64,000 nt of DNA from Astropecten irregularis. Taxonomy: Eukaryota > Echinodermata > Asteroidea > Paxillosida > Astropectinidae. Shown here in pieces: positions 23,501-33,438 of the stretch; the first letter of the stretch is position 1, and each line of letters starts with the position of its first letter. The stretch covers positions 1,550,001 to 1,614,000 of the forward strand of contig OZ020255.1 in the NCBI GenBank assembly GCA_963971285.1. Reading direction: 5' to 3'. A model generated the notes under the pieces. That model had not been told where the DNA came from. It was given only the letters and a program-made list of their open reading frames with translations, and did not search any database. The position numbers and the translations under genes were made by a program.

Positions 23501-25443
23501 CAAAACTCCTTGTATGCTCAGCAAACATTGACCAAATACAAGTCAAAAGCAGTAAGCATCACATGAAAATTTGGTTAGTAATCCTGTTTGATCAAGGAAG
23601 ATTTTCCATGCTTAAGCAAATTTTGTGCTAAAGCAGCTCTATGTAATCGCCAGTACAGATGGTTTCAGGAATGTAAATTATGGCCTGATGACCAGGGAAA
23701 ATAATTAATATGCGCCATGAGCTTCATGCTTGGCGGATACTGGCGCATAATAAGTGTCCATTATTATTATTATGTATAGGCCTACATGTCTTGTAAATCT
23801 CTTGCCCGGAAAAACCACTTACGTCTTCGCCCTCGGGGATGGGCACACGATGCTCAAAGTCTGGATCTTCCTCCGTGCTCTTATCGACACTGCCTTGGTC
23901 AAGGTCCCCGTTGATACTATTAACATTGATGCTAGCAGTGACGTCTGGGTCTGCGGAAATATGCTCATCAGGTTCATTGTTCAAGATGCCGTACTGGGTT
24001 CTCTCACCAACTAAAATAGAAACAGACAATTTGGAGAGTTTATTTGAGAAAATTTAGTCCAAAGCAAATCAAGCTAGTATCAAGCATGATACCCTGGGTC
24101 CAATTTCATGGCAATGCTTAGCACAACAATTTGCTAAGCATGACATTTCTGTCTCTATAAAAACAGGATTAAGAACATAATTTCCATGTGTTGTGTATTG
24201 CTTGTGATTGTTCTTTGGCTGTTGTTTACTGACCATGAATATCATAATGGAATTGTTTACGGTGGTCTATTTTATTGGGAAAGACATTTCTGTGCTAAGC
24301 AACCATTCACACTAGACCCATGGTAACTCCCGGGGACACCTTTTCACTAGTTGCTTTTCCCCTGGAAAAATATAAAAACCCTGGGATTTCGGCTTGAACC
24401 CTACCATGCCTACTCCCGATCACTGGAGGTAAACATTCCCCGGGGAAAGACTATTCCCCAGGAATTTCTTTGGTAGTGTGAAAGGTCCGACCAAAATACC
24501 CTGGCAATGTCCTGCCAATTCCCCGGGGAATTTGTCTAGTGTGAAAGCCCCATAGAGCTACAGTATATTAAAATTACTAGAGCTCTGCGTTCTCCGTACA
24601 TAGACGCTTTGAAGCCGTCTGGGTGCAGTCATTTTGAATTTGTGTGCGTGTCTGTAGAACAAGAAAACTTTGACTGGAATGCCTTTCAAAGAGTGTACTC
24701 TTTATGCAACGCGCAAGAAAGTACATGTATGTGTGAATGCTGCTGCTGTACGTGACCCAACTGCTGATAAAATCCAACGTCATGGCAACATTTAATAAGT
24801 GCAGCCCGTGTACGCAGACTGTGCAAAATGAAAAACACATTTACCGCAGGTGTGTCAGATATTGGGCGTATTTGGCTCCCTCAACTGTCAGTCAACCCAA
24901 ACACAAGCCTACCACCTGGCGCTGACCTTCCTCGCAAGAACTGGTCAACACTAAACCGGATACGGACGGGTGTTGGCCGATTCAACGCCAACATGCACCG
25001 CTGGGGTCTGCGCCCATCAGCAGCCTGCCCGTGCGGAGCCGAGGAACAGACCGCCCACCACATCATCCACGAGTGCCCCATCTTCCCCCCACCCAATGAC
25101 CTGGACCTCAATAATCTCAGCCCTGACACAGTGAGCTGGCTGCAGCGGCTGAGCGACACTGCCTAGCTGCCTCATACGAAAGAAGAAGAACGTACAAAAA
25201 AACATACAAAATGTGATGTTTTTCATAGGTTTGTGCACAAACATGGATGCGCCCAGCAGGCATCACTCTGTACACGGAGCTAGCGCTCTAATAATTTTAA
25301 TATCATAGCTCTATGGAAAGCCCCTAAAGAAAGTATGAGAGAGAAATCTTGGACTTACATAATGCCAGTTCCCTGGGGGAGTCTGTTCGCTGGGAGGATG
25401 TGATTTGTCCCATAGTATCTGGTTCCTCAGAAGTTGACATCAT
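5403..25443 (-). CDS. SLC11A2-like (NRAMP): SLC11A/NRAMP (DMT1-type) divalent metal transporter, 14 coding exons
   Basis: Proton-coupled importer of Fe2+/Mn2+ and related metals at plasma or endosomal membranes. Coding exons in transcript order: 25443-25359, 24010-23823, 16984-16862, 16315-16089, 15535-15465, 14364-14297, 13370-13215, 12786-12628, 11267-11178, 9897-9778, 8856-8707, 7895-7822, 6909-6753, 5459-5403. All have AG/GT borders and the phases join without a break, giving about 575 residues; vertebrate DMT1 is about 560-570. TM1 carries the metal-site motif [12 protein letters not shown]6 carries [12 protein letters not shown], and the family transport signature [18 protein letters not shown] is in exon 10. 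Exons 1-2 encode an acidic cytosolic N-terminus. The start is the first of two adjacent ATGs at 25443; an AG just upstream suggests a 5'UTR intron. The 3' end is uncertain: exon 14 ends at a good GTGAGT donor, but reading through gives only VSK and a stop at 5391. No end-of-gene exon was recognised in 1-5390. Introns, up to 6.8 kb, are full of transposons. Confidence 0.97.
7285..7707. repeat. tRNA-derived SINE-2 inverted pair
   Basis: Arms of about 150 bp (7285-7450 minus, 7540-7707 plus) carry a tRNA-like head with GATTCGAGCCCATGACCTCC / GTGGTCGAATCCC and the shared tail AGCTAGCTGGGGTCAGC. Single copies: 13545-13620, 38155-38340 (-), 49350-49490 (-). In NRAMP intron 12. Confidence 0.8.
8911..9058. 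repeat. 148-bp GCCGATTTCACTAACG foldback
   Basis: Arms read GGCCGATTTCACTAACG...GATGATCGC and the inverse. Related copies at 12348-12494 (inside a SINE) and 33690-33828 (left end missing). Non-coding MITE-like unit in NRAMP intron 10. Confidence 0.8.
9431..9600 (+). repeat. TTAA-family foldback, truncated
   Basis: Left half only (AAAGGTATTATCATACTTCGG... to TGAGAAAACAGTG), abutting another repeat at 9241-9430 that recurs inverted at 17686-17845. In NRAMP intron 10. Confidence 0.7.
10212..10440 (+). pseudogene. THAP-domain relic, frameshifted
   Basis: From the ATG at 10212 the frame reads [13 protein letters not shown], the classic start of a C2CH THAP zinc finger. After the six-G run at 10252-10257 the similarity continues in another frame as [19 protein letters not shown], fitting the FP...LR..W....R core. 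A third frame gives [14 protein letters not shown], where C..HF would be expected but the histidine is serine. THAP domains occur in P-element-like transposases and host genes derived from them. Two frame changes and a lost ligand mark this as a decayed fragment. It lies in NRAMP intron 9, opposite to the gene. Identification is by eye. Confidence 0.55.
10858..11090. repeat. GGGCCTTTACGAAACC foldback
   Basis: Arms carry GCTTGAGGCTAG...GCTACCGCCATTTGAGG and the inverse. A decayed copy is at about 78-230, next to element A copy 1. In NRAMP intron 9. Confidence 0.7.
11401..11757 (-). repeat. TTAA-family foldback, copy 3
   Basis: Full length with TTAA at both ends, in minus orientation. In NRAMP intron 8, 134 bp from exon 9. 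Confidence 0.85.
12328..12580 (+). repeat. SINE-1 copy interrupted by a 147-bp foldback
   Basis: A box part GCTCAGTTGGTAGAAC ends at about 12346; the foldback 12348-12494 follows; the B box GCAAGTTCGAATCCCGC is at about 12513-12529 and the SINE body continues. In NRAMP intron 8, close to exon 8. Confidence 0.75.
14405..14641. repeat. GGCTCAGGCTC-type foldback family
   Basis: Arms with CCATTTTGTGAATCCATTTT, AGAGGCTTTTGGCTG and AGCTGAAGCT, ending in simple GGCTC(C) repeats. Copies at 8456-8696 (expanded GGCTCC run at about 8478-8505), 14405-14641 and 45766-45972 (in SDF4). Confidence 0.75.
14837..15431. mobile_element. hAT-like foldback rich in GAGTAC
   Basis: Ends CAATGTTGGAGTA and the complement CAGTGTTGGAGTACTCG. 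The flanks GGTTGGTC (14829-14836) and GGTTGTTC (15432-15439) are an 8-bp duplication with one mismatch. The sub-terminal parts hold about 20 clustered GAGTAC/GTACTC words. In NRAMP intron 5, 33 bp from exon 5. Confidence 0.75.
15688..16047 (-). repeat. TTAA-family foldback, copy 4
   Basis: Full length, TTAA at both ends (15688-15691, 16044-16047). It sits only 42 bp from NRAMP exon 4. Confidence 0.88.
16409..16755 (+). repeat. TTAA-family foldback, diverged subfamily
   Basis: Starts TTAAAGGTATAATACATG; shares the right half (TTTCTGGATAAATACAGC...) with the main family but has a different left half. A sister copy is at 58469-58802. In NRAMP intron 3. Confidence 0.75.
18492..18860 (+). repeat. 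TTAA-family foldback, copy 6
   Basis: Full length with TTAA at 18492-18495 and 18857-18860 and nearly perfect terminal inverted repeats. In NRAMP intron 2. Confidence 0.9.
19636..19866 (+). repeat. GGCCAATTTCATA foldback, best copy
   Basis: About 231 bp; ends GGGGCCAATTTCATAAAAC and its complement; the arms share CTTAGCACAAAAATTTGCT. Other copies: 4215-4445, 18178-18363, 23423-23652 (subfamily), 24100-24305, 35572-35803 (inverted), 48317-48585 (diverged) and 50034-50275. Non-coding. Confidence 0.85.
20612..21200 (+). repeat. TTAA-family foldback, split by a palindromic SINE
   Basis: Left half about 20612-20758 and right half about 20985-21200. Between them lies the palindromic tRNA-SINE (20765-20980), so the SINE arrived later. 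Confidence 0.75.
20765..20980. repeat. SINE-1 palindrome inside a TTAA foldback
   Basis: Two SINE-1 heads in opposite orientation join at about 20900 (ACACTGT/ACAGTGT); arms of about 70 bp include AGCGGGATTC and the TTTGTTCA body. Confidence 0.8.
24828..25166 (+). pseudogene. Non-LTR retrotransposon ORF2 C-terminal remnant
   Basis: A 112-codon frame encodes [20 protein letters not shown] followed by [18 protein letters not shown] and ends ...WLQRLSDTA before a stop. The CxCG...H....CP zinc-knuckle-like block after an RTG(V/H)GR segment is typical of the C-terminus of reverse-transcriptase ORFs in invertebrate non-LTR elements. No RT catalytic domain precedes it, so it is a 5'-truncated copy. 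It lies in NRAMP intron 1 and is flanked by imperfect inverted repeats (24548-24605 and 25255-25322). The codons are more GC-rich than the surroundings. Confidence 0.72.
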
Positions 25444-25689
25444 ACGACCTTACAAGAGATCCTGTGAAAATGACCAACATAGGTTTTTGTTCAGCACTGG
25501 TAGCTAGCCTCTGTCAACAACCATTCGTTCCAATAATCTTATTTTCAAAATGCAAATAATGAAACTACCATGGCGACATTTTGACATTTACGGTAAGTTC
25601 TGTTTTTTGGAGAAAACTAGAACTTCCTGTCTTTTATGTAGATTTGTGTGTGTCCCATTTGCACATTAAGTTTAATCATGTTAATAGCC

Positions 25690-25806
25690 AAAACTGACTG
25701 AATTTAAAGACATTGAAAAGTGAACAAAGACAAATTGAGCGGGATTCGAACCAGCAACCTGCTGAATACCCAGGCAATTTGTCTTTGTTCACTTTTCAAT
25801 GACTTA
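25690..25806. repeat. SINE-1 palindrome, short form
   Basis: Arms TCATTGAAAAGTGAACAAAG and the inverse flank about 45 bp of tRNA-like head with the B box complement GATTCGAACC. Upstream of NRAMP exon 1. Confidence 0.75.
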
Positions 25807-25855
25807 CATGATACGTGATGTTATGTAGCATGTACCGGTATTCTGACCTGGGTTA

Positions 25856-26356
25856 GGGGCCGTCCATAAAGTATGTACGCACGAAATGCCGACTTTTTTT
25901 ACCCCTCCTCCCCCTCTGTACGCATGGCGTACGCGGTGGTCCCAACCCCCCCTTCCCCCCTGTACGCATACGCATTCCACATTAGGTTTTTCACTTCTCG
26001 TGGTACCTTGCTTTAGCATCATTAAAATTTCACCGTAATCCGGGCCGGTACCGTTATTGGGACGTCACTTTCAAATTCTGAAATGAATGACTAAAGTTTA
26101 ACAGGTTTTTATACATTTACAGATGGATTTACTATTTTTTATGTTGAATAAGAAAAAAAAACAAGTAAAAAACAAAACAATCCCGGTGCTTTTTTCACGT
26201 TTCTTACCTCTCTTTTCGCGCGATAATGCTATGCAAAATGTTCGCTTGCGTACGGTACGCATTGGCCTTAACCCCTCCCCCCCTGTACGCATGGTGTACG
26301 CATCGTTAACAACCCCCCTCCCCCCCTTTGTGCGTACGTACTTTATGGACGGCCCC
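25856..26356. mobile_element. PIF/Harbinger-like foldback
   Basis: Ends GGGGCCGTCCATAAAGTA and the complement, flanked by TTA (25853-25855, 26357-26359). The 3-bp TWA duplication suggests PIF/Harbinger. Interior arms carry TACGCATGG(C/T)GTACGC. Between NRAMP and PYM1. Confidence 0.75.
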
Positions 26357-26718
26357 TTAATGAAACACTCATACTGATATGAAAGGTGGTTAGTCAGGGA
26401 ATGACCAGTGGTACATGTATACATGTATAGTCAACTCAACATTTTGTACAGAAGGGCCTATGCATGTACGTGTATGCACTGTCATCTCCAAAAGAAGGAG
26501 TGATGGCTGTCTAAATGGTAATTTACTGAAAATGTTGAGTAAACCTCTCAAAGACAGTTCTTCTCAGAACCACTCTAACATACTACATACATAGAATGTA
26601 CATGTATGAGCATGCATTCCATGTTATAAATTGTCACGGGTCAAAGGTTAGTTCTGAGTCCCACACCATGCAAAGCTTCTGTTCATACATGTAGGCCTAC
26701 ATGTACTAGACTATATTG

Positions 26719-27067
26719 TTAAAGGTAATATCATACTTTGGTTTTTATCAAAGAAATACAGATTCATGGGCAAAAATATCAAGACAAATACAGTAACAGT
26801 CATGTGAAAATTTCAGTCCCATACGGCGACCACTTTTTGAGAAAACAAAGAAAAACAGCCACAGTATTTTTTAAGTCTTTTTTCTTTTACAAGATCAAAA
26901 AGATTTTCGGTCGTTATTTTACTAATTTCGGGATAAATACACCATTTCAGGCGGAAGAATTGTAACGGTAGGTTTCTACCAGCATCATCTTCATACCCTG
27001 AAAGTTATACGCAAATCTGTAAACATTTCTGTTTTGGTCTCTTACCAAAGAATGATACTTCCTTTAA
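26719..27067 (+). repeat. TTAA-family foldback, copy 8
   Basis: TTAA at both ends, with the hallmark left and right halves. Upstream of NRAMP exon 1. Confidence 0.88.
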
Positions 27068-27478
27068 CATGTTTAACATGATTAAGAGAGAATGTCTAGA
27101 AGAAACCCAAGCACGTACCGTCTAAAAACCTTGTCAGTAGTATTACTACAAATTAATGGAAGTTTCCCACTACATTCTCCATTCCCGCTGAAGAACACGG
27201 AAGATGCAATCCACAAACACAACATACACACAACATAGTGCTTGTTATTTCACTCAAGTCACACATACCATGTACATGTAAGTTACAGTATTGGTACTGG
27301 ATATTAAATTACAATCATGAAAATCTGACAATACAAGGCTATAAGTACCAGCAAAATTGTACAAAATGTTAAATGTGTATTAAGCAGTTGCTGTTCAAAG
27401 CAAACAGAAAAAAAAACATGTACAGTACTAATGAAGTCCATTTACTGAATGCCACTGAATAGCCACAAGTTGAGCTGT

Positions 27479-27854
27479 TTAAAGGTAGTATCATACTTTG
27501 GTACGACACCAAAACAGAAATGTTCACAGATTTACGTATAACTTACAGGGTATGAACTATGAAGGTGGTGGTACACATGTACAAACATATCGTTAAATTT
27601 CTCCACCTGAAATGGTGTCTTTATCCAGAAATTAGTAAAACAACGACCGAAAATCTTTTTGATCTTTTAAAAGAACAAAAATAAAAGAGAAAAGACTTAA
27701 GAAATACATATGTACTGTGTCTGTTTTTCACTGTTTTCTCAAAAAGTGAGCACCGTATGGGACTGAAACTTCCAGATGACTGTTACTGTATTTGTCTTGA
27801 TATTTTTCCCCATATATTTCTTTGATAAAAACCAAAGTATGATATTACTTTTAA
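27479..27854 (-). repeat. TTAA-family foldback, copy 9
   Basis: Full length with TTAA at both ends, inverted relative to its neighbours at 26719 and 28151. Three copies within 1.8 kb. Confidence 0.88.
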
Positions 27855-28150
27855 GCATGTTAAGCAAAAAGAATTATCTCAATAGCGTAATTAGTCTCCT
27901 GGTAAACAACAACAATACAATAACAGGAAAACAATTCACTTTGCAGTTTGTAACCACCAAATACATGTACTTGTACAATGGCATGCTACATGTACATGAA
28001 AAGCAGTTTAGTTTATAGCATTTAGCAATAATATGTGAGTTACAATGGGTATATTTTTTGCTTTCATTCTACATGTATGTAGCTTGCAAAAGCAATGCAA
28101 TCATTATGTTTTAAAAGCAAACTGCTAACTCCTTTCCATCAACATTAGGC

Positions 28151-28516
28151 CTAAAGGTAGAATCTTACTTTGGTTTTTATCAAAGAAATACAGATTCATG
28201 GGCAAAAATATCAAGACAGATACAATAACTGTAAGTGTAATCTGTGAAAATGTCAGTCCCATATACGGTGCCCACTTTGTGAGAAAACAGTGAAAAACAG
28301 CCACAGTATTTCTAAAGTTTTTTCTCTTTTTTTTTTATCTTTTAAATGATCAAAAAGATTTTCAGTCATTGTTTTACTAATTTCTGGATAAATACATGTA
28401 CACCATTTAACTTTATCGGTAGGTTTCTACTAGCATCATCTTCATACATTTAGTTATACATAAATCTGGGAACAATTCTGTTTTGGTCTCTTACCAAAGT
28501 ATGATACTACCTTTAA
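28151..28516 (+). repeat. TTAA-family foldback, copy 10
   Basis: Left TTAA mutated to CTAA, right TTAA intact (28513-28516). Confidence 0.85.
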
Positions 28517-29986
28517 GCCAATGCGCAACAATGACACACAAAATACATACAATGTTACAGTACATGTACACTAATGAAAAAAGTGCACAAAATGCACACA
28601 ACCATGTAGTTGTACACATACACACAGTATACACAATTACCTCATTCTGCAATGTACGAGTACTGGATGCTGCAGATGTAATATTGAAATTTAAAACAAC
28701 AAAAGAGATTATCTTAGTCTTTTAAAGTCAAGAGTTCAAATTAGTGCCAGGCTGTTCAAGATTGCAGCTTGTGCGCTGAACGTCCGTTTCAAATTTTTAA
28801 ATGGTCTCTGAAATAGAATGGCTTGAACATGTGCCAAAAAGCAAAATTTTGGGGGGGATTGTGATTTTACCCACTTCCTCACACTGTTTCAGGGTTAACA
28901 ACAGGTTTTTTTGTTTGTATGCTTATTAGTATTTCCATATTCATGAGCAAAACTGTGATGTCATCTTGGGAACTGAGAGCAGTAACCCAATTGATAAATG
29001 CCAAACCGTTGCGGTTGTTTTATAGGTTTTCTGACGTACCTTTTCCTCCTCAATGGGTTTTCCTTTAACTCAACTGGTGGTGTAACTTTTTTGCCAAACC
29101 ATTTCTGTGGGACAAGTTTGCCTCTTCATTTTTTATTTTTTTTTCATTATGGCATGTATGGGGCTTAAATACAATTACTGACATTGGTTCCCCACATGAG
29201 CATGCATGAAAAGCCCCCATTTTGCAAAAAGCCATTCAAATGAAAACCAAATGCTGGTTTGAAACCAAAATAAGACTTGCCATTCATTATCTGTCAGTAT
29301 ATTCTCTGTATGAAGGCAATAAAATAACCTGACTGAAAAAAAGCACTGCAGGAACACTTTAAATTAATAAAACATTTGACACTATGCCGGGTGGTAGTTA
29401 AATGCATTTAAATAATTAATTATCACTGATTATATGCAAAAGAATCAGAATCAACGTCCAACGGTCAGCAGTACAACATATCCATCGACCATACAATTTA
29501 TTTGCAAATTCATACGGCGCTCTCAGCATACATGTAGGCCTAAACAACAAATAGACCCAACACACGTTGCTATGAATATTCAACGACCTAACAATCACAC
29601 TCAGACGGTGGCGCGGTTTCGCGATAAAATGGCAACAAAAATACAGCTGACCAAAGTTCAAATACGAACGTGGAGTCCTTGAGTTCTCGAACGTCGGGTG
29701 ACACCATAAAAAATGGTCAAAAGGTTAAAGGAATGTACAAATTTGTACGTTTTTGGTACCATTCGAAAGATCGTGGCGAGGTCTGTTGAAGTGACAATTA
29801 TGATTCGAGTGGGCGTTTCTGAGTATGTGCCCATGCGCATCAGTTTCATTCATGAAAACTTCCATTTCTAGTCAGTGCGATGACGTCACATAATGATATG
29901 ATCGGGACGCCCTCTTGTGGCCGTTTCGTGCCAATTCATGTATTTTCCGCTGTGTGCAGTACATGCAATTTAAATATTTAACTCTT

Positions 29987-32190
29987 AACCGGTGCCCCAA
30001 ACCCCACAGTTTGACTGGGACCCAGTCTATTCAGGATGGTGCTAGTACAGTAGTAGCAGAATGAACGTTAATTAGCAAAACGGACATGAACACGGACAAC
30101 GTGTTTTCGGGGATTGTGGGTTAACGGGTCCTAAAACTATAAAGGAAAGGAAACTACTATTTGAAAAGTAACTTACCTACATATACTTTGTTGGTCTCCT
30201 CCTCTATATTACCAAGCTTAAATTTTTGGAAAGAGGGCAGGGTTTTGATTTTTGAGGGAAATTATGGGGTAAAAACGGTAACCAAGATTGTAATATTTCA
30301 CCGCCGCACGGACGGCCGCAGACGAGAATAGTCTGGTTTCCACTCTGACATTTTGAGGACTCTTGGTCTGTTGGGTCTGGGCACTAGACTAACCAGACCA
30401 GACAAAATGGCCTCACGCGATCAGACGGTCTGTTTTAAAGTTTACAAGAAGCGCGTAAGAAAATTGAATTTTAACCCTGAAATGTTTAACAAATTTCTTC
30501 AATGTAGGCTTTTAAGGACCCAGGAACATTTGCTGAAAGTCAAAAGTATCATTTTTGAGGAGTAGAAGTTAGTTCAGAGCCAAAAAATTCAATGTGTTTT
30601 GGGATCCCGTTAACCCACAATCGCCGTGTTTTCAGCCTCGCTATCTGTCCACCTAACGTTAAAGCTAATACTAATAGCCTAAATAATTAAACCCAAGTTC
30701 TTTTTTGGTCACAAATTTAATAAACAACAACTAAACCAATTCACTGGAAATAATGCCTTTTTAACCTGATCGCGAATAGGCCTATATCTGAACACAGCAA
30801 CGGATTTGTATTTTGTAAATCCATCATGATCAACACTGTCACAAAACTGGGATTCCTAACGTTAGTTTCGTCGCACCGGATTTGTAAATCCGACGATTCC
30901 AAGATTCGTTACACAAATACCCACATTTTGAAAGTCACTCTCCTAGTCCTAGGCCTACCTGAGTTTTCTCCCACAAAATATACTTACTTATTGGGTCTTG
31001 TTTAAGGTCCTAGTTCCAGTCTTCAGTGATTGTAAATTGTGATTGAGTTCCTACAAAAGTACTATTAGTAAACACCTGCGTATTGCACATGACACAGTGC
31101 ACATTCTTATTCATTGTTTTGTGACAAAACCTTGACATGCTTGATTACGCAAATCGTGTCACGAGAACTACAGGGTACCCCGACTATTTTGCGTGCTATG
31201 TTTATAGAAGCAAGCGTCATGTATCCTGTCGTCTAAAAAAAAGATATGAAATCAGGTTGGGGCGGGGCCAGCCAGTGGGAGGTTAGACATGTGTCCGATA
31301 TTGTCAGCGGCTTGCAGAGTTTCCCATTGACTCGTGTGTAATCATAAGCCGTAGCCATTTGATTTGGGTGCGACTTACGAACACCGGCTGTTATTACTAC
31401 GCCCTCTATCGACGATCGATCACGCTGATTTATTTACGCTGTACGATAAGTTCAGTGAAAAACAGACATTCTTTTAGCTTGTAGCAATGGCTTCGTCTGT
31501 TAAAACAGTAACGGATGAAACAGGTAAGTAGTTTTATTGTCCCACTGCTGTTTGCTCGAGCTCCAGGGATTTACTTTTACCTTTATAACGATACTTACCA
31601 TCGATGACGCGTCGACCATCGATCATTCGCGATCTTGACATCGCATAGGCCTACCAAGCACTTGTTGAGGGCGCCCTTCAAGCTGTTTATGGTGAACATT
31701 TATTGCAGGTGCTACTACTAGTAGTACAAGTAGGCTACTACTAGTACTACATGTACATGCTACATGTGGTACTGCAAAGTACTACATGTAGTACTGCTAG
31801 TGCCCACATGTAGCTACTAATTATGCTAGTGACAGATAATGAACATGTTGCAACGAATCTTGGAACCGTTGGATTTACAAAACAGGTGCGACGAAACTAG
31901 CTAGAATCCCAGTTTCATTGGCGGATTTTCAAATCTGTTGTTGTGTTTACAGAGATATTTGTGGTCAGGTTAAAAAGGCATTATTTTCAGTATATCGGTT
32001 TATTTAGTGTTGATTTGTGACAAAAACAACTTGAGTTTAATCATTTGAGGGGGACAGCGAGGCTAAACACACGTCGCCCGCGTTCACGTCCGTTCACATT
32101 CATTCCAATTCCACTAACCGTGACTAACGTTAGCACCATCTTTAATAAACTGGGTCCCATGGGTCAAACTGTGGGTTTGGGGCACTGGTC
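29987..32190. repeat. Large inverted repeat flanking PYM1 exon 1
   Basis: The left arm, about 29987-30910 (including element A at 30109-30625), is the inverse of 31852-32190. Shared blocks in order from the outside are a CCGGTGCCCCAAAC start, AGCCTCGCT.TC, AATGCCTTTTTAACCTGA, TAGTTTCGTCGCACC and CCAAGATTCGTT. Arms without element A are about 350-400 bp and about 70-80% identical by eye. The spacer holds the PYM1 promoter and exon 1. Confidence 0.8.
30109..30625 (+). mobile_element. Element A copy 2
   Basis: A 517-bp copy with ends GGGGATTGTGGGTTAACGGG and the complement GGCGATTGTGGGTTAACGGG, flanked by the direct repeat GTGTTTTC (30101-30108, 30626-30633). It is inserted in the left arm of the inverted repeat around PYM1 exon 1; the right arm keeps the empty site (about 32060-32075). 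Confidence 0.88.
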
Positions 32191-33201
32191 GTACACGTAC
32201 CGCCGGTGCCCATAGATTTAAAAAAATATTAAACTCCATGACCGGTGCCCCAACCCCACAGTTGGTCATTTTGTAAGGAATTTTGAGTCACCCTGAACTG
32301 ACTAAGTTTAGACCCAGTAACTCAATAACCGGGCGCCAAACTCCTTTTTTAATCTTGGGTGTCGACAGGGGGTCGGAAAGCATCTCTAATATAACTCTAT
32401 GGTTGGATTAGACAAAGTGTGAGTGCTGTTCTGTGACCTTTTCCAATCATGTTTTATAACTAATTTGCTTAAACTGGATTTTCGACAGGTACCTATATCC
32501 CGGCTTCACAACGACCTGATGGCACATGGAGAAAAGCAAAACGTGTCAAAGATGGATACATACCTCAAGAAGAAGTACCAGTGTAAGTATCGGGACGTTC
32601 AAGAAAAAACCCAAAATTGAATCAAACTTTGGTGTGATTTTGATTTTTGATGATGATGATTAAAAATTGCTTTTTCAGGTTTGAGAGCAAGGGCAAAAAA
32701 TGGATGAACAGCCGGCCGACACTTCCGCCGGGGCTAAACAACGATCCCGTCAAGCCCAAAGAGATCCAGCTGGTCCCCGAGACGTCTGCAAAGAGTTTGT
32801 CCAAGTCGGCCAAGAAGAAGGAAAAACGGAAGCAGAAACGTCAGGAGAAAGCCTCGGCTGATGAAGAGGGGGCCCTCCAAGCCCAAGACCATGAACAATC
32901 TGACGCAGTCGCTGAGAAGCTGGCCGGAGTCCATCTCTCTAGCACGACAAGCGGCAGCACTACCGTCACCGACAAGAAGAGTGCAGTGGAAGCATCCAAA
33001 ACAACTGGCAGGGCACCTTCGGCTCCCCCAGACAAGCGTGCCAAGACGTTACGGAAGAAGATCCGGCAAATGGACGAGCTCCAGGCCAAGATAGACTCTG
33101 GCGAGATCCAATCACCGAGCCAAGAACAATTGGACAAGCTGTCCAGGCGGTCTGAGGTGGAATCAGAATTGGACGACCTAGTGGATGAATTTGGAGTTTA
33201 A
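31487..33201 (+). CDS. PYM1: PYM1, partner of Y14 and Mago (exon-junction-complex disassembly factor)
   Basis: Cytoplasmic, ribosome-associated factor that binds the Mago-Y14 heterodimer and recycles exon junction complexes. Exons are 31487-31523, 32489-32582 and 32679-33201 (stop TAA), joined in phase for 217 residues; human PYM1 has 204. The N-terminal Mago/Y14-binding block reads [20 protein letters not shown], then [16 protein letters not shown] and a PELPPGL-like RPTLPPGL. A lysine-rich middle ([13 protein letters not shown]) follows, and the C-terminus is a predicted coiled coil containing [17 protein letters not shown]. The start is the only ATG before the first donor, and the short [13 protein letters not shown] leader fits the family. 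A GC box (31259-31270) lies upstream, and an AATAAA is at 33524. Exon 1 lies between the arms of an inverted repeat (29987-30910 and 31852-32190). Confidence 0.97.
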
Positions 33202-33392
33202 GACAAAATTGTCTTTTTATTTAACAGTAAAATTTACTTTGCAAAGTTTCCTAGTCTAGACTTGCTTCTTAGTATTGTACATTGATTTAATAGCACATTC
33301 AGTACATTTTACAGTGGGTTTTGTATCATACTGTAAGAGTAGTTTTTCTTTTTATACAAAAAAAAAACACCTAAACCAAAAACAAATTCTCC

Positions 33393-33438
33393 GGTCTCCT
33401 ATTGAGGACTAGAGCAGGCTAGTCGAAACATTGAGACC
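33393..33438 (+). repeat. Hairpin-GAAAC motif, family a (hammerhead-like fold)
   Basis: Outer stem GGTCTC/GAGACC, then TTGAG, the hairpin GACTAG-AGCAGG-CTAGTC and GAAAC. An inverse copy with flanking sequence lies at about 12885-13055 in NRAMP intron 7. In the PYM1 3' region. Confidence 0.6.

Larger units (their letters stand above)
25444..31486. other. NRAMP-PYM1 intergenic region
   Basis: Upstream of NRAMP exon 1 and the PYM1 start, so it should hold both promoters. Visible: SINE-1 palindrome, PIF-like foldback, three TTAA foldbacks, element A and the left inverted-repeat arm. No other coding exon recognised. Confidence 0.7.

Noticed and set aside
30353..30565. 70-codon frame within element A as a transposase remnant
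   Set aside because: Not conserved as a frame in the other copies and no domain recognised.
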